This document shows, piece after piece, positions 24,415 to 32,989 of a stretch of DNA of 43,167 bases. The DNA is from Rikenellaceae bacterium (lineage in GTDB: Bacteria; Bacteroidota; Bacteroidia; Bacteroidales; Rikenellaceae): NCBI GenBank assembly GCA_031256675.1, contig JAIRQC010000107.1, positions 1 to 43,167 of the forward strand, given 5' to 3'. The notes beneath the pieces are model-generated. The model searched no databases and was not told where the DNA came from. It saw only the letters and a list, made by a program, of their open reading frames with translations. The position numbers and the translations under genes are program-made. Every line of letters begins with the position of its first letter. The stretch's first letter is position 1.

Positions 24415-25863
24415 TTACCCCACGCTGCCTTCGAGGCTTAGCGAGAGCAGTTTCTGCGCCTCGACGGCGAACTCCATCGGTAGTTTGTTGAGCACGTCAC
24501 GGGCGTAACCGTTAACTATCAGCCCCACAGCGTCTTCGGTCGACATGCCGCGCTGGTTGCAGTAGAAGAGTTGCTCCTCGCCGATCCTAGAGGTGGTGGC
24601 CTCGTGTTCGACCACCGCCGTCGGATTATTGACGTCGAGCGTCGGAAAGGTGTGGGCGCCGCATTTGGAGCCGATGATCAGCGAGTCGCACTGCGAGTAG
24701 TTGCGCGCCCCGTCGGCCCGCTTCGCCACACGCACCAAACCCCTGTAACTGTTGTTGCTGTGGCCCGCCGAGATGCCTTTCGAGACGATGCGGCTGCGGG
24801 TGTTGCGCCCGAGGTGAACCATCTTGGTGCCGGTGTCGGCCTGCTGGTAGTTGTTGGTCAGCGCCACCGAGTAGAACTCCCCCGACGAGTTGTCGCCCAG
24901 CAGCACGCAGCTCGGATATTTCCACGTGACGGCCGAGCCCGTCTCGACCTGCGTCCACGACAGGCGCGAGTTTTCGCCCTTGCACAACCCTCTCTTAGTC
25001 ACGAAGTTATACACCCCGCCCCGTCCCTCGCGGTCGCCGGGATACCAGTTCTGCACGGTCGAATATTTCACCTCGGCGTCCTTCATCGCCACAATCTCCA
25101 CCACGGCCGCATGTAGCTGGTTCTCATCGCGTCGCGGGGCCGTGCAACCCTCCAGGTAGCTCACGTAAGCCCCCTCGTCGGCCACGATCAGAGTCCGTTC
25201 GAACTGTCCCGTCCCCGCGGCGTTGATGCGAAAATAGGTGCTCAACTCCATCGGGCAGCGCACCCCCGGCGGGATATAGCAGAACGAGCCGTCCGAGAAC
25301 ACCGCGGCATTCAGCGCGGCAAAAAAGTTGTCGGTATAGGGCACCACGCTGCCCAAATATCTGCGTACCAGCTCGCTGTGGTCGCGCAGCGCCTCGCTCA
25401 TCGAGCAAAAAACGATCCCCTTTTCGGCCAGCATCTCCTTGAATGTCGTCTTGACCGACACCGAATCCATCACCGCGTCCACCGCCACGCCCGCCAGCGC
25501 CATACGCTCCTCCAGCGGTATCCCCAGCTTGTCGAAAGTCTTCAACAACTCAGGGTCTACCTCCTCCATGCTGCCATATTTGGGCGCGGTACGGGGTGCG
25601 GCGTAATATATAATATCCTGAAAATCAATCGGCGGGATATCCAGGTGCGCCCACGTTGGCGTCTCTGTCCCTCGCCAGTGCGCATAAGCCGCCAGTCGGT
25701 AGTCGGTCATCCACTGCGGTTCGCCCTTCTTGCGCGAGATTAGCCGCACGACCTCCTCGTCGATCCCCCGCGGGATCAACTCCGTCGCAATATCGGTCGT
25801 GAAACCGTACTGATAATCGCGTTCGGCGATCTGCCTTATGATCCGATCTTCTCCCTCTGCCAT
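24415..25863 (-). CDS. sufB: Fe-S cluster assembly scaffold SufB
   Basis: SufB is the scaffold on which SufS-derived sulfur and iron form the cluster. The 482 residues match the family. YGFTTDI near the N-terminus, [26 protein letters not shown] (a conserved Cys) and the C-terminal block from [14 protein letters not shown] to FYCNQRGMS are highly conserved in SufB. It is first in the operon. The ATG lies only 7 nt beyond a perfect TAnnTTTG box, so the mRNA may have almost no leader. Confidence 0.97.
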   Translation of the reverse strand: MAEGEDRIIRQIAERDYQYGFTTDIATELIPRGIDEEVVRLISRKKGEPQWMTDYRLAAYAHWRGTETPTWAHLDIPPIDFQDIIYYAAPRTAPKYGSMEEVDPELLKTFDKLGIPLEERMALAGVAVDAVMDSVSVKTTFKEMLAEKGIVFCSMSEALRDHSELVRRYLGSVVPYTDNFFAALNAAVFSDGSFCYIPPGVRCPMELSTYFRINAAGTGQFERTLIVADEGAYVSYLEGCTAPRRDENQLHAAVVEIVAMKDAEVKYSTVQNWYPGDREGRGGVYNFVTKRGLCKGENSRLSWTQVETGSAVTWKYPSCVLLGDNSSGEFYSVALTNNYQQADTGTKMVHLGRNTRSRIVSKGISAGHSNNSYRGLVRVAKRADGARNYSQCDSLIIGSKCGAHTFPTLDVNNPTAVVEHEATTSRIGEEQLFYCNQRGMSTEDAVGLIVNGYARDVLNKLPMEFAVEAQKLLSLSLEGSVG

Positions 25864-25870
25864 AACGACA

Positions 25871-25878
25871 CAAAAATA
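25871..25878 (-). promoter_or_regulatory. Candidate -7 promoter box for sufBCDS-tmk-DoxX
   Basis: The minus strand reads TATTTTTG, an exact TAnnTTTG match. The G of the box is 8 nt from the A of the sufB ATG, so the predicted leader is only about 2-4 nt. No iron-box or other operator was recognised. Confidence 0.5.
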
Positions 25879-25914
25879 GCTATCTTTTATGACTTTTCGC
25901 AGTCGAAATGCAAA

Positions 25915-25943
25915 AAAAGACTGCCTTTGAGGGGCAGTCTTTT
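25915..25943 (-). terminator. Intrinsic terminator between the TPR gene and sufB
   Basis: AAAAGACTGCC (25915-25925) and GGCAGTCTTTT (25933-25943) form a perfect 11-bp stem with a 7-nt loop. On the minus strand the stem is followed by a run of seven T residues, a strong intrinsic terminator for transcripts coming from the TPR gene. On the plus strand it ends in TCTTTT and could also work, though nothing on that strand needs it. Confidence 0.85.
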
Positions 25944-26362
25944 GAACGATAGCAACTTAAAGGTATTGATTTTCAACAGCGCCGCAATCCGTCCCCGTCG
26001 TCGCGGGGAAGTAAGCCCGAAGCAGCCAACAGTCGTGGGCATGGTCGCTGCCGGGGCCCGAAGCGAGAACAGCAGCCGCCTGCGGACTATGCCGAAATAG
26101 CGCGAGGAAGCCGCAGGCAATCCCCTCCTCCGTTGGAACCGAGCGCGGCAATCCGGCGTACAAGCCTGCGGCAGACGGAAAATCAGGCTTTTGAGACCGC
26201 CTCCACCTTTCCGTCAGCTTCAGCTATTGCCGCTTCATGCGAAGCCCCTCGATGCATGGCTGCAAGCTCCAACCGTCGCCCCGCCGCAACTCAAACCGTA
26301 GCCGCCGTCATCTTCGCCCCTCTTCGCTACTCTTCGCCACTCTCCGTCCTTCTCCGCCCTGC
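25944..26362. other. 419-bp noncoding region downstream of the TPR gene
   Basis: No gene is supported here. The minus-strand transcript of the TPR gene would cross it before reaching the terminator at 25915-25943, so it may be a long 3' untranslated region. It contains GCCTGCGG at 26078-26085 facing CCGCAGGC at 26111-26118 (inverted repeat) and again GCCTGCGG at 26164-26171. GCCCGAAGC occurs twice. A degenerate series of TCTTCGC-like units lies near 26310-26350. Short open frames crossing it show no family motif. Confidence 0.55.
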
Positions 26363-27703
26363 TTATTGGGCGGGGGCGAGTTCGTCGAGGATCAGTTTGT
26401 ACTTGTCGTATTTTTCCTGCATTCCGGGACGCTTGCGCAGACGGGCTAAGATGTTGACGATCATTTCTACCGGCGTCACCTCTTTCGGGTTAAGTTCGTG
26501 GGCCCTTTCGAGGGGCGCTATCGCGCTTTGATAATGGTCCTGAACGTTGCTCAGGGCGGCTTCATACTCTTTTTGCGACGTACCGAAGTCGGTCGCGGCG
26601 AAATCCTTGTTGAGTACGTCGCCCTCTTTGGTGCGCAGCAGGCCGAGGTTGAAGTTGGCGTCGTAGTTATCCGGCAGCAGTTCCACCACTTTCACGAATG
26701 CCTCCGAAGCCTTGCCCGGATCGTTGAGCTTGTCGTACACACGGCCCAGACCATCCCACAGCACCGGATTCTTGGGGTCGGCGTCGATGGCCTTCTGCAC
26801 AAGGGGTATGATCTCCGACGGGTCTTCGCCGGTCTTGATGTAGACGTTGAGCAGCCCCTCGACAATCTCGTTCTTCGACGGATATTTGCTCAACCCTTCG
26901 AGCAGCAGCGTCTTGGCCTCGGCATACTTGTTGAGGTTGAAGTAGCAGAAATAGAGGAAGTAATAGGTGTCGCCGTTGTTGTAGTCGCCCAAGTCGTAGA
27001 CCGCTTTGAGATACCTTGCCCCGCGTTCGTACTCGTTGGCGTAGGTCGCCAGCTGGCCCGCATTGTAGGCCGATGTGGTATCCACTACGCCCACAGCCGG
27101 ATTGCGCTGCACGTCGAAAGCCTTGCCGAACGACGCCGACGCTTCGGCATACTTGTTGAGGCTGAAGTAGTTGTATCCCTCCTGTTTGTAGAGTTCCGCC
27201 ACCTGCATCAGGCCCGCCTTGACTTTGGCGCCGCTTTTGGCCATGTCCAGTTCATAGGCCTTGTCGAACGCCGCTACCGACTTTTCGAGCGCCTCGCGGT
27301 CGACAAATTTGGTCTGCTCCCAGAACAGCACCCTTCTATTCGCCTCTTTACTATCCGTTTTCTCCATGTAGGCCTCGAAGTAGGGGTACTGCCTCAATTC
27401 GTAGGTCGTCTTGCCGATCGTCCTGGTCTGTCTGGCCGACTTGCCGAACAGCAACTCGGCTTCGAGCTCCATCTGATTGACATACAGCCCCTTGATCGGG
27501 GCGTTGTAGACGTCGACAAAAAGATTGCCTCGGTCGATCCACGTCGCCGGTTTGGCGTTTTTCTTGACGTCGGCGATCGCCGCATCCGACTTCGCTATCT
27601 TCTTGTTCAACCCTTCCTCGTCGAGCTTGTAGCTCGCAGTCTGGCACATTACCCCGCCCCATCCCATCGCAAACAGGGCCGACAAAACCAATGACCGTTT
27701 CAT
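26363..27703 (-). CDS. Secreted tetratricopeptide-repeat protein
   Basis: This 446-residue protein has a Sec signal peptide (positive MKR, hydrophobic core, likely cleavage near residues 20-23). Several helical TPR units follow, clearest around 165-185 (YNYFSLNKYAEASASF), 245-270 (FCYFNLNKYAEAKTLLLEGL) and 310-345 (DGLGRVYDKLNDPGKASEAF). No enzymatic motif is seen. It is probably a periplasmic or outer-membrane-associated assembly protein. TPR proteins are commonly found just downstream of gyrA in Bacteroidota, which would make the intervening broken genes a later insertion; this synteny is from memory. No TAnnTTTG box is seen upstream. Transcription should end at the hairpin at 25915-25943. 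Confidence 0.82.
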   Translation of the reverse strand: MKRSLVLSALFAMGWGGVMCQTASYKLDEEGLNKKIAKSDAAIADVKKNAKPATWIDRGNLFVDVYNAPIKGLYVNQMELEAELLFGKSARQTRTIGKTTYELRQYPYFEAYMEKTDSKEANRRVLFWEQTKFVDREALEKSVAAFDKAYELDMAKSGAKVKAGLMQVAELYKQEGYNYFSLNKYAEASASFGKAFDVQRNPAVGVVDTTSAYNAGQLATYANEYERGARYLKAVYDLGDYNNGDTYYFLYFCYFNLNKYAEAKTLLLEGLSKYPSKNEIVEGLLNVYIKTGEDPSEIIPLVQKAIDADPKNPVLWDGLGRVYDKLNDPGKASEAFVKVVELLPDNYDANFNLGLLRTKEGDVLNKDFAATDFGTSQKEYEAALSNVQDHYQSAIAPLERAHELNPKEVTPVEMIVNILARLRKRPGMQEKYDKYKLILDELAPAQ

Positions 27704-27726
27704 AGCCGTAAATGATTAAGTTGTTA

Positions 27727-28331
27727 TTATATGTATTTTATCAGAAATTCCCTTAGCGGCGTCAAAGCCTCGGCGTTCAAATTCCAATGATCACTATTCG
27801 TAAAATCCCTGTTGCGGTCTTTCACCTTGTCTTTTTCTTTCCCTGTTTTCCCCAATAAAACCTCAAGATAAACATATATCTTTGATTTCCTGGCCGGCAT
27901 GGTGAGTGTTCTGTTTTTTCTGCTTGCAGATTCTTTCAGACAGGTTTTTCGTACTTCGACCAACAATCAAAAACAAATTTATTGTCCGGATTGATAACCT
28001 TTTCGAGCAGGTCTTCCAACATGCCGTCGCTTCCATTGTCCGGCAGCAGAAAAACCCCATCTAACGGCAGTTTGCAATCCTCAATCTCTTTCTTTCTTTT
28101 AACAAAACCGCCTTCATTGTCCGGCGTATCGGCGTCAAAAATCACCAGAACCTTTTTCCCGTCACCCTTTTTCCGTTCGATGGTGCTTTGCATGTTTTTG
28201 AGGTTCGTCCACCCTCCCGTCTGTTGTATCTCAACACTCGCATGAAGAGCCATCTGGTTTATATAATCTTCGAGAAACCTCTTGTCGCCCTCGCCTTCGG
28301 CAAGAATATATAAAGAGTTTGCCATAGTCAC
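27727..28331 (-). pseudogene. Frameshifted TOPRIM-like (DUF3226-type) protein
   Basis: Two frames together make one protein of about 200 residues. The first (to 27936) begins MANSLYILAEGEGDKRFLED and contains VLVIFDADTPDN: the Glu and DxD pattern of a TOPRIM nuclease-like fold. It stops prematurely after DCWSKYEK. The second frame (down to 27727) continues with PARKSKIYVYLEVLLGK, RDFTNSDHWNL and PLREFL, the usual C-terminal part of this family. The frames differ by -1 at a run of five A residues near 27950, consistent with loss of one A. The start is ATG 28325 or GTG 28331. The gene abuts the broken ATPase gene and is AT-rich. The family often pairs with an AAA ATPase in OLD-like systems. A sequencing error cannot be excluded. 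Confidence 0.72.
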
Positions 28332-29426
28332 CTCAACTCTATGTCGTTGTCGATCGCCGTGCGGAACTCCTCAAAGGAATAGCGGTATGATTTATATTCT
28401 GCCTCGGCGATTTTGGCTATGGCAAAAACCTTGCATAATTCGCGCATCAACTTAAAATTTTCCTCTTCCAGCGTCGATTTGAGCGAGCCCAGCGTTTCGA
28501 TATTATGAGTAGTGATGAAAAGTTGCACATCATTTCGCTCTACAAAATAGAGCAAACTCTTCCATAGCTGCTTGTAGGCGGTATGGTGCAGCCCGTTCTC
28601 AATCTCGTCTATCAGCAGAAAGGAGTTCTGGCGCTCATATACTGCTGTGACAATATTAAGAAAACGGCGAAGTCCGTCGCCCATAATATTGCTCGGCACA
28701 AGATCATCTATCCCCTTTATACTGAAATATATGCCGTCATTCAATGTCTTAACGTCATCTATATTGCTGTCGAATGCTTTCAATGCCTCGATAATAGGCT
28801 GTTCTCCTTTGCGCTTGACCGTTTGTTTCGGCATATTGGGATAATGCGTTATTATCTGTCACATTAGATGGAATAAACTTGGTATGTAATTCCTCTGTGT
28901 ATCCTTTTGTGATATTAGTAATAATTTCTGATTTTCTAATAACAAAAGAACTGGAATATGACTGTCGTTTCGTATTCGTTTTTTTTATGCTGAAATCCAA
29001 CCCGATTCCATTTATTTCACGCAAAGAAGCAGGGGTCATTGTAGTTAAATCACTTAATGAATCCTGTTTGCAGAGCGCTTTAAGTTCAAGCTCCCGTTCC
29101 GTTTTATCGGTAAATATTGCTTTGAAGCGAGGCTTATTATCATGTTTCAAATTATAGAACAGATATGCAAACTGTTTGCTTGATTGGGGCGATAACACAA
29201 AATTAGAGCCTTGTTGCATTACATTGGCAGACATCCCCCTTAGTGCATTAATACTGTGTGGGCCGGTAGGATTGGACATGCCGAAGACCAGAAACAATGC
29301 TTCGAGGACGGAAGTCTTCCCTGAATTGTTTTTGCCCACAAAGAGGTTCAGCTTCGACAGTCCGTCAATTTCAAGGGAATCGAATCCCCTGAAATTTTCT
29401 ATCTCCAACTTATTCAGCAATTCCAT
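28328..29426 (-). pseudogene. Frameshifted AAA (OLD/RecF-like) ATPase
   Basis: The N-terminal frame (29426-28755) has LEIENFRGFDSLEI and Walker A GKNNSGKT (31-38). The C-terminal frame (down to 28328) has the signature-like SNIMGDGLRRFL, Walker B SFLLIDEIENGLH and the ITTHNIET switch. Together they make about 365 residues of a typical AAA_15/AAA_21 ATPase. The frames are offset by one base near 28818-28835, around short A-runs after LSQYAET, consistent with one extra A. The region is AT-rich against GC-rich flanks, pointing to acquisition. It lies 18 bp after gyrA and 2 bp or less before the TOPRIM-like gene. An anti-phage or other nucleic-acid role is inference from the pairing only. Confidence 0.75.
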
Positions 29427-29444
29427 ATCGCTAAATTTTATCCC

Positions 29445-31952
29445 CTACTCCTCTGCCGTCGCCTCGCCATTGACCGCCTCGCCCTCTTCTTCGTCGCTTT
29501 TGGGCGCTACGACTACCGAAGCTATTGAGTCGCCGGCGCGCAGGTTGATGATCCTGACCCCCTGGGTGGCCCTGCCGGCGACGCGGATGCTCGATACGTC
29601 GGTGCGTATTGTGATGCCGCTGCGGTTGATGATCATCAGGTCGCAGTCGTCGGTGACGGCCTGCATGGAGATGAGGTTGCCTGTTTTTTCGGTTATCTGT
29701 ATGGTTTTCACCCCCTTGCCGCCGCGGTTAGTGATGCGGTAGTCGTCTAGGGCGGTGCGCTTGCCGTAACCGTTCTCCGAGAGCACAAGTATGTCGCTCT
29801 TGTCCTCCGGCTCTATGCACACCATCCCTATCACCTCGTCGCCTTCGGGCACCGTCACCCCCCGAACGCCCGCTCCGGTGCGACCTATCTGCCTTACCTT
29901 CTGCTCGTTAAACCTATTGGCCTTGCCGCCCAGCATACCCAGCAGCACCTCGGCGTTGCCGCTGGTGAGGGCCGCGCCGATGAGCCGGTCGCCCTCCTTG
30001 ATGGTGATGGCGTTTACGCCGTTCTGGCGCGGGCGCGAGTAGGCTTCGAGCTTGGTCTTCTTGATCACCCCGCCCCGCGTGGCCATTATTATATTGTTGT
30101 TGTCTATATACTCCTTGTCGGTCAACTTCTTGACGTTCAGGTAGGCGCGAATCTTGTCGTCGGGCTCTATCTGGATGACGTTCTGTATGGCGCGCCCCTT
30201 CGACGAGCGCGTCCCTTCGGGTATCTCGTAGACTTTCAGCCAGAAACAGCGTCCCTTTTCGGTGAAGAACATCATCGTGTTGTGCATCGTGGCCACGTAG
30301 ATGTGTTCGATGAAGTCCTCGTCGCGGATGGCGCTGCCTTTGGCCCCGATGCCGCCGCGATGCTGACTGCGGTATTCGGCCAGCGGGGTGCGCTTGATGT
30401 AGCCCATATGCGAGATGGTGATCACCACCTCTTCGTCGGCGTAGAAATCCTCCGGGTTGAACTCCTCGGCGCTGAAAACCACCTCGCTGCGCCGCTCGTC
30501 GCCATACTTGGCCTTGATTTCGAGCAGTTCGTCCCTGATGATGCCCATCTGCAACTCCGTGCTTACGAGCACCTCGTTGAAGTAGGCGATGCGCTTCATC
30601 AACTCATCGTACTCGGCCTGCAACTTGTTACGTTCCAGCCCTGTCAACGCCCTGAGCCTCATGTCTATAATGGCCGACGCCTGCACCTCCGACAGGGCGA
30701 ACCGCTCCATGAGCGACGTGCGGGCCGCATCGGGGGTCTCGCTGCCGCGGATGATGGCGATGATCTCGTCGATGTGGTCGAGGGCGATTAGCAGCCCTGC
30801 CAGTATGTGCGCGCGCTTCTCGGCCTCGGCCAGGTCGAAGCGCGTGCGGCGGACCACCACATCGTGGCGATGTTCGACGAAGTAGCGGATCAGATCTTTG
30901 AGGTTTAACTGTCTGGGCCGTCCGTTGACCAGCGCGATGTTGTTCACCGGAAACGAACTCTGCAACGGCGTGAACTTGTACAGCGTGTTGAGCACCACGT
31001 TGGCCACGGCGTCGGATTTGAGGATGATCACGATGCGCATCCCCTGCCGGTCGCTCTCGTCGTTGATGTAGGAGATGCCGTCGATCTTCTTTTCGTTGAT
31101 CAGGTCGGCTATCTTCTTGATCATCTCGGCCTTGTTGACCATGTACGGTATTTCGGTCACCACGATGCACTCGCGGCCGCTTTTGGTGTGTTCGATCTGT
31201 GTGCGCGCGCGCATCACCACCCGTCCGCGCCCCGTCTCCAGCGCCTGCCGAACCCCCTCGTAACCATATATGATACCTCCCGTCGGGAAGTCGGGCGCCT
31301 TGACATGTTTCAGCAGTTCTCCGACCTCAATGGACGGATCGTCGATGTATGCGCACGTGGCGTCGATCACCTCCGAGAGGTTGTGCGGCGGCATGTTGGT
31401 CGCCATACCCACGGCGATACCCGATGCGCCGTTGACCAGCAGCAGCGGGATGCGCGTCGGCAGCACCGTCGGCTCCTTGATCGTGTCGTCGAAGTTGAAG
31501 GTGAAGTCCACCGTGTCCTTCTCGATGTCGGCCATCACCTCGTCGGCGATCTTCTTCATCCTTGCCTCGGTGTAACGCATGGCCGCGGGGCTGTCGCCGT
31601 CGACCGAGCCGAAGTTGCCCTGACCGTCCACGAGCGGATAGCGCAGGCTCCACTCCTGGGCCATGCGCACCATCGCCTCGTAGACCGAGCTGTCGCCGTG
31701 GGGGTGGAACTTACCCAGAACGTCGCCCACGATACGGGCCGACTTGCGGTGGGGTTTGTCCGAGTAGAGGTTCAACTCGTTGCTCATATCGTAGAGGATG
31801 CGACGGTGAACGGGTTTCATCCCGTCCCGCACATCGGGCAACGCGCGCGAAACTATCACCGACATCGAATAGTCGATGTAGGCGCTTTTCATCTCCTCCT
31901 CGATATTGATCCTTATGATCCGTTCTTCGATTTTTTCCTGTCCTTCCTGCAT
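29445..31952 (-). CDS. gyrA: DNA gyrase subunit A
   Basis: It is the breakage-reunion subunit that supercoils DNA with GyrB. The 835 residues fit the family. The catalytic Tyr is Y127 in [10 protein letters not shown]. The quinolone-resistance region reads [12 protein letters not shown], with S88 and E92 at the positions of E. coli S83 and D87; this Ser is the susceptible type. The GyrA-box region reads [10 protein letters not shown], a variant of QRRGGKG, followed by a six-bladed C-terminal DNA-wrapping domain and an acidic tail. A second type IIA subunit (parC) lies at the other end of the window, and its sequence is clearly distinct. The upstream region (31953-32362) is repeat-rich; no exact TAnnTTTG box was found there. 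Confidence 0.96.
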   Translation of the reverse strand: MQEGQEKIEERIIRINIEEEMKSAYIDYSMSVIVSRALPDVRDGMKPVHRRILYDMSNELNLYSDKPHRKSARIVGDVLGKFHPHGDSSVYEAMVRMAQEWSLRYPLVDGQGNFGSVDGDSPAAMRYTEARMKKIADEVMADIEKDTVDFTFNFDDTIKEPTVLPTRIPLLLVNGASGIAVGMATNMPPHNLSEVIDATCAYIDDPSIEVGELLKHVKAPDFPTGGIIYGYEGVRQALETGRGRVVMRARTQIEHTKSGRECIVVTEIPYMVNKAEMIKKIADLINEKKIDGISYINDESDRQGMRIVIILKSDAVANVVLNTLYKFTPLQSSFPVNNIALVNGRPRQLNLKDLIRYFVEHRHDVVVRRTRFDLAEAEKRAHILAGLLIALDHIDEIIAIIRGSETPDAARTSLMERFALSEVQASAIIDMRLRALTGLERNKLQAEYDELMKRIAYFNEVLVSTELQMGIIRDELLEIKAKYGDERRSEVVFSAEEFNPEDFYADEEVVITISHMGYIKRTPLAEYRSQHRGGIGAKGSAIRDEDFIEHIYVATMHNTMMFFTEKGRCFWLKVYEIPEGTRSSKGRAIQNVIQIEPDDKIRAYLNVKKLTDKEYIDNNNIIMATRGGVIKKTKLEAYSRPRQNGVNAITIKEGDRLIGAALTSGNAEVLLGMLGGKANRFNEQKVRQIGRTGAGVRGVTVPEGDEVIGMVCIEPEDKSDILVLSENGYGKRTALDDYRITNRGGKGVKTIQITEKTGNLISMQAVTDDCDLMIINRSGITIRTDVSSIRVAGRATQGVRIINLRAGDSIASVVVAPKSDEEEGEAVNGEATAEE

Positions 31953-32108
31953 TTGCCTGAATAATCCTTAAAACGTGCTAATTTACGCTTTTTTTTGCCA
32001 ACTGCAAAAAAAATATCGTTTTTTCATAAATTCCGGCCTGCCTTGCCTCGCAAAACCGACAGTCTGCGGCGGCGAAAGGCCGCTCCCGTCGCCCGACGCC
32101 CCCTGCCT

Positions 32109-32151
32109 GGCCTCGCCCGCAAAAGCCTGCGAGAACGTTCCGTCCAGAAAG
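32109..32151 (-). repeat. 43-bp near-copy of an internal lolA segment
   Basis: This segment matches 32609-32651 inside lolA at 41 of 43 positions, exactly 500 bp away. On the minus strand it encodes FLDGTFSQAFAGEA, identical to LolA residues 112-125; the two mismatches are both synonymous (Gly and Thr codons). Flanking sequence is not alike. Confidence 0.85.
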
Positions 32152-32170
32152 CCGCCTGCAAGCCATAACT

Positions 32171-32357
32171 CTGCGCCGCCTACTGCCCGTGCATCCTGCG
32201 CCGTTGCCGTCCGTGTTCACCCCTGCGCCCTCTGCGGGCCGTAACCTTGTTCCACCTACAACCAGTGCGCCCGTGACCCTGCGCCGCCTACTGCCCGTAC
32301 ATCATGCGCCGTTGCCGTCCGTGTTCGTTCCTGCGCCCTCTGCGCCCTCTGCGGGCC
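32171..32357 (+). repeat. Direct repeat, two copies of a 70/79-bp GC-rich unit
   Basis: Copy A is 32171-32240 and copy B 32279-32357, a period of 108 bp. Both start CTGCGCCGCCTACTGCCCGT and end in CCTCTGCGGGCC. They differ at a few bases, and copy B has one extra 9-bp unit (CTCTGCGCC) near its end. The repeat lies just downstream of the lolA stop. Confidence 0.85.
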
Positions 32358-32362
32358 GGGAG

Positions 32363-32986
32363 TTATCTGAAATCCACCACTTCGTAGCCGGGGTAGTTTT
32401 TCCGTTCGAAGCGGAAGCGCGCAGGGTCGGGCCGGCCCACCGCCTTCACCGACTTGACGTTCACCGTCACGGCAACGCCCCCGTCATCCATCCGGTAGCT
32501 CACCTCCACCGGCAGCGAACTGTTTTTGTCGACATACAACTCGACCGTCATCAGGCTGCCATCTTTTGCCGTCAGCCTGATCCTGTTGCAGTTCGCCCCG
32601 TTACGTTTGGCCTCGCCCGCAAAAGCCTGCGAGAAGGTACCGTCCAGAAAGTCGAACGCCCGCGCCGGGTTCGAGAACATCGAGTGTCCGTCGCCGTCCG
32701 GTTTCGATATGCTGACCATTTTGTCGTTGCGATTAACCTCATAGCGCGCCTTTCCGTCCGAAAATATCTCCCCTGCGCTCATTTTCAGCGAGTATTTCTC
32801 TCCGCTCACCACATACGACCCCACATCCGGCCCCCACTGGCCGGCGCCCACCGTAAAGCTCACCTCGTAGCTTCCCATGTTCTTTATGGCGGCGACCATC
32901 CCGTCGAGCGTCGCCTTCGCCCGCTCGTCCCCCATGGCCCGTCCCGCGGCCAGAGCGGCGCAAAATATCACAAGTAACCTCTTCAT
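32363..32986 (-). CDS. lolA: LolA-like outer-membrane lipoprotein carrier
   Basis: LolA carries lipoproteins across the periplasm. The 207-residue protein has a signal peptide (MKRLLVIFCAALAAGRAMG) and the half-barrel pattern of the family: an N-terminal helix with amphipathic strands (YEVSFTVG), YSLKMSAGEIFSDGKARYEVN, then NRIRLTAKDGSLMTVELYVDKNSSLP split by turns. Sequence conservation in the family is low, so a LolA-fold relative with another hydrophobic cargo is possible. The position 3 bp after ftsK matches the ftsK-lolA pairing seen in many bacteria. Residues 112-125 are duplicated in the downstream intergenic region. Confidence 0.82.
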   Translation of the reverse strand: MKRLLVIFCAALAAGRAMGDERAKATLDGMVAAIKNMGSYEVSFTVGAGQWGPDVGSYVVSGEKYSLKMSAGEIFSDGKARYEVNRNDKMVSISKPDGDGHSMFSNPARAFDFLDGTFSQAFAGEAKRNGANCNRIRLTAKDGSLMTVELYVDKNSSLPVEVSYRMDDGGVAVTVNVKSVKAVGRPDPARFRFERKNYPGYEVVDFR

Positions 32987-32989
32987 ACC

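Larger units (their letters stand above)
31953..32362. other. 410-bp repeat-rich intergenic region between lolA and gyrA
   Basis: The part next to gyrA (31953-32035) is AT-rich and probably holds the gyrA promoter; a TATTTTTTTTG on the minus strand near 32003-32013 resembles, but does not match, TAnnTTTG. The remainder is GC-rich noncoding DNA with a lolA-like fragment (32109-32151) and two copies of a 70-79-bp sequence. No real gene is supported; open frames here lack motifs. Confidence 0.6.

Noticed and set aside
27936-27966. Programmed -1 ribosomal frameshift joining the two TOPRIM-like frames
   Set aside because: The A-run does not form an in-frame X-XXY-YYZ slippery heptamer, and the neighbouring ATPase gene has an independent shift of opposite sign, so decay or sequence error is simpler.
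31978-32220. Minus-strand 80-codon open frame in the lolA-gyrA gap
   Set aside because: Its frame differs from that of the lolA-like fragment and it has no homology; the region is repeat DNA.
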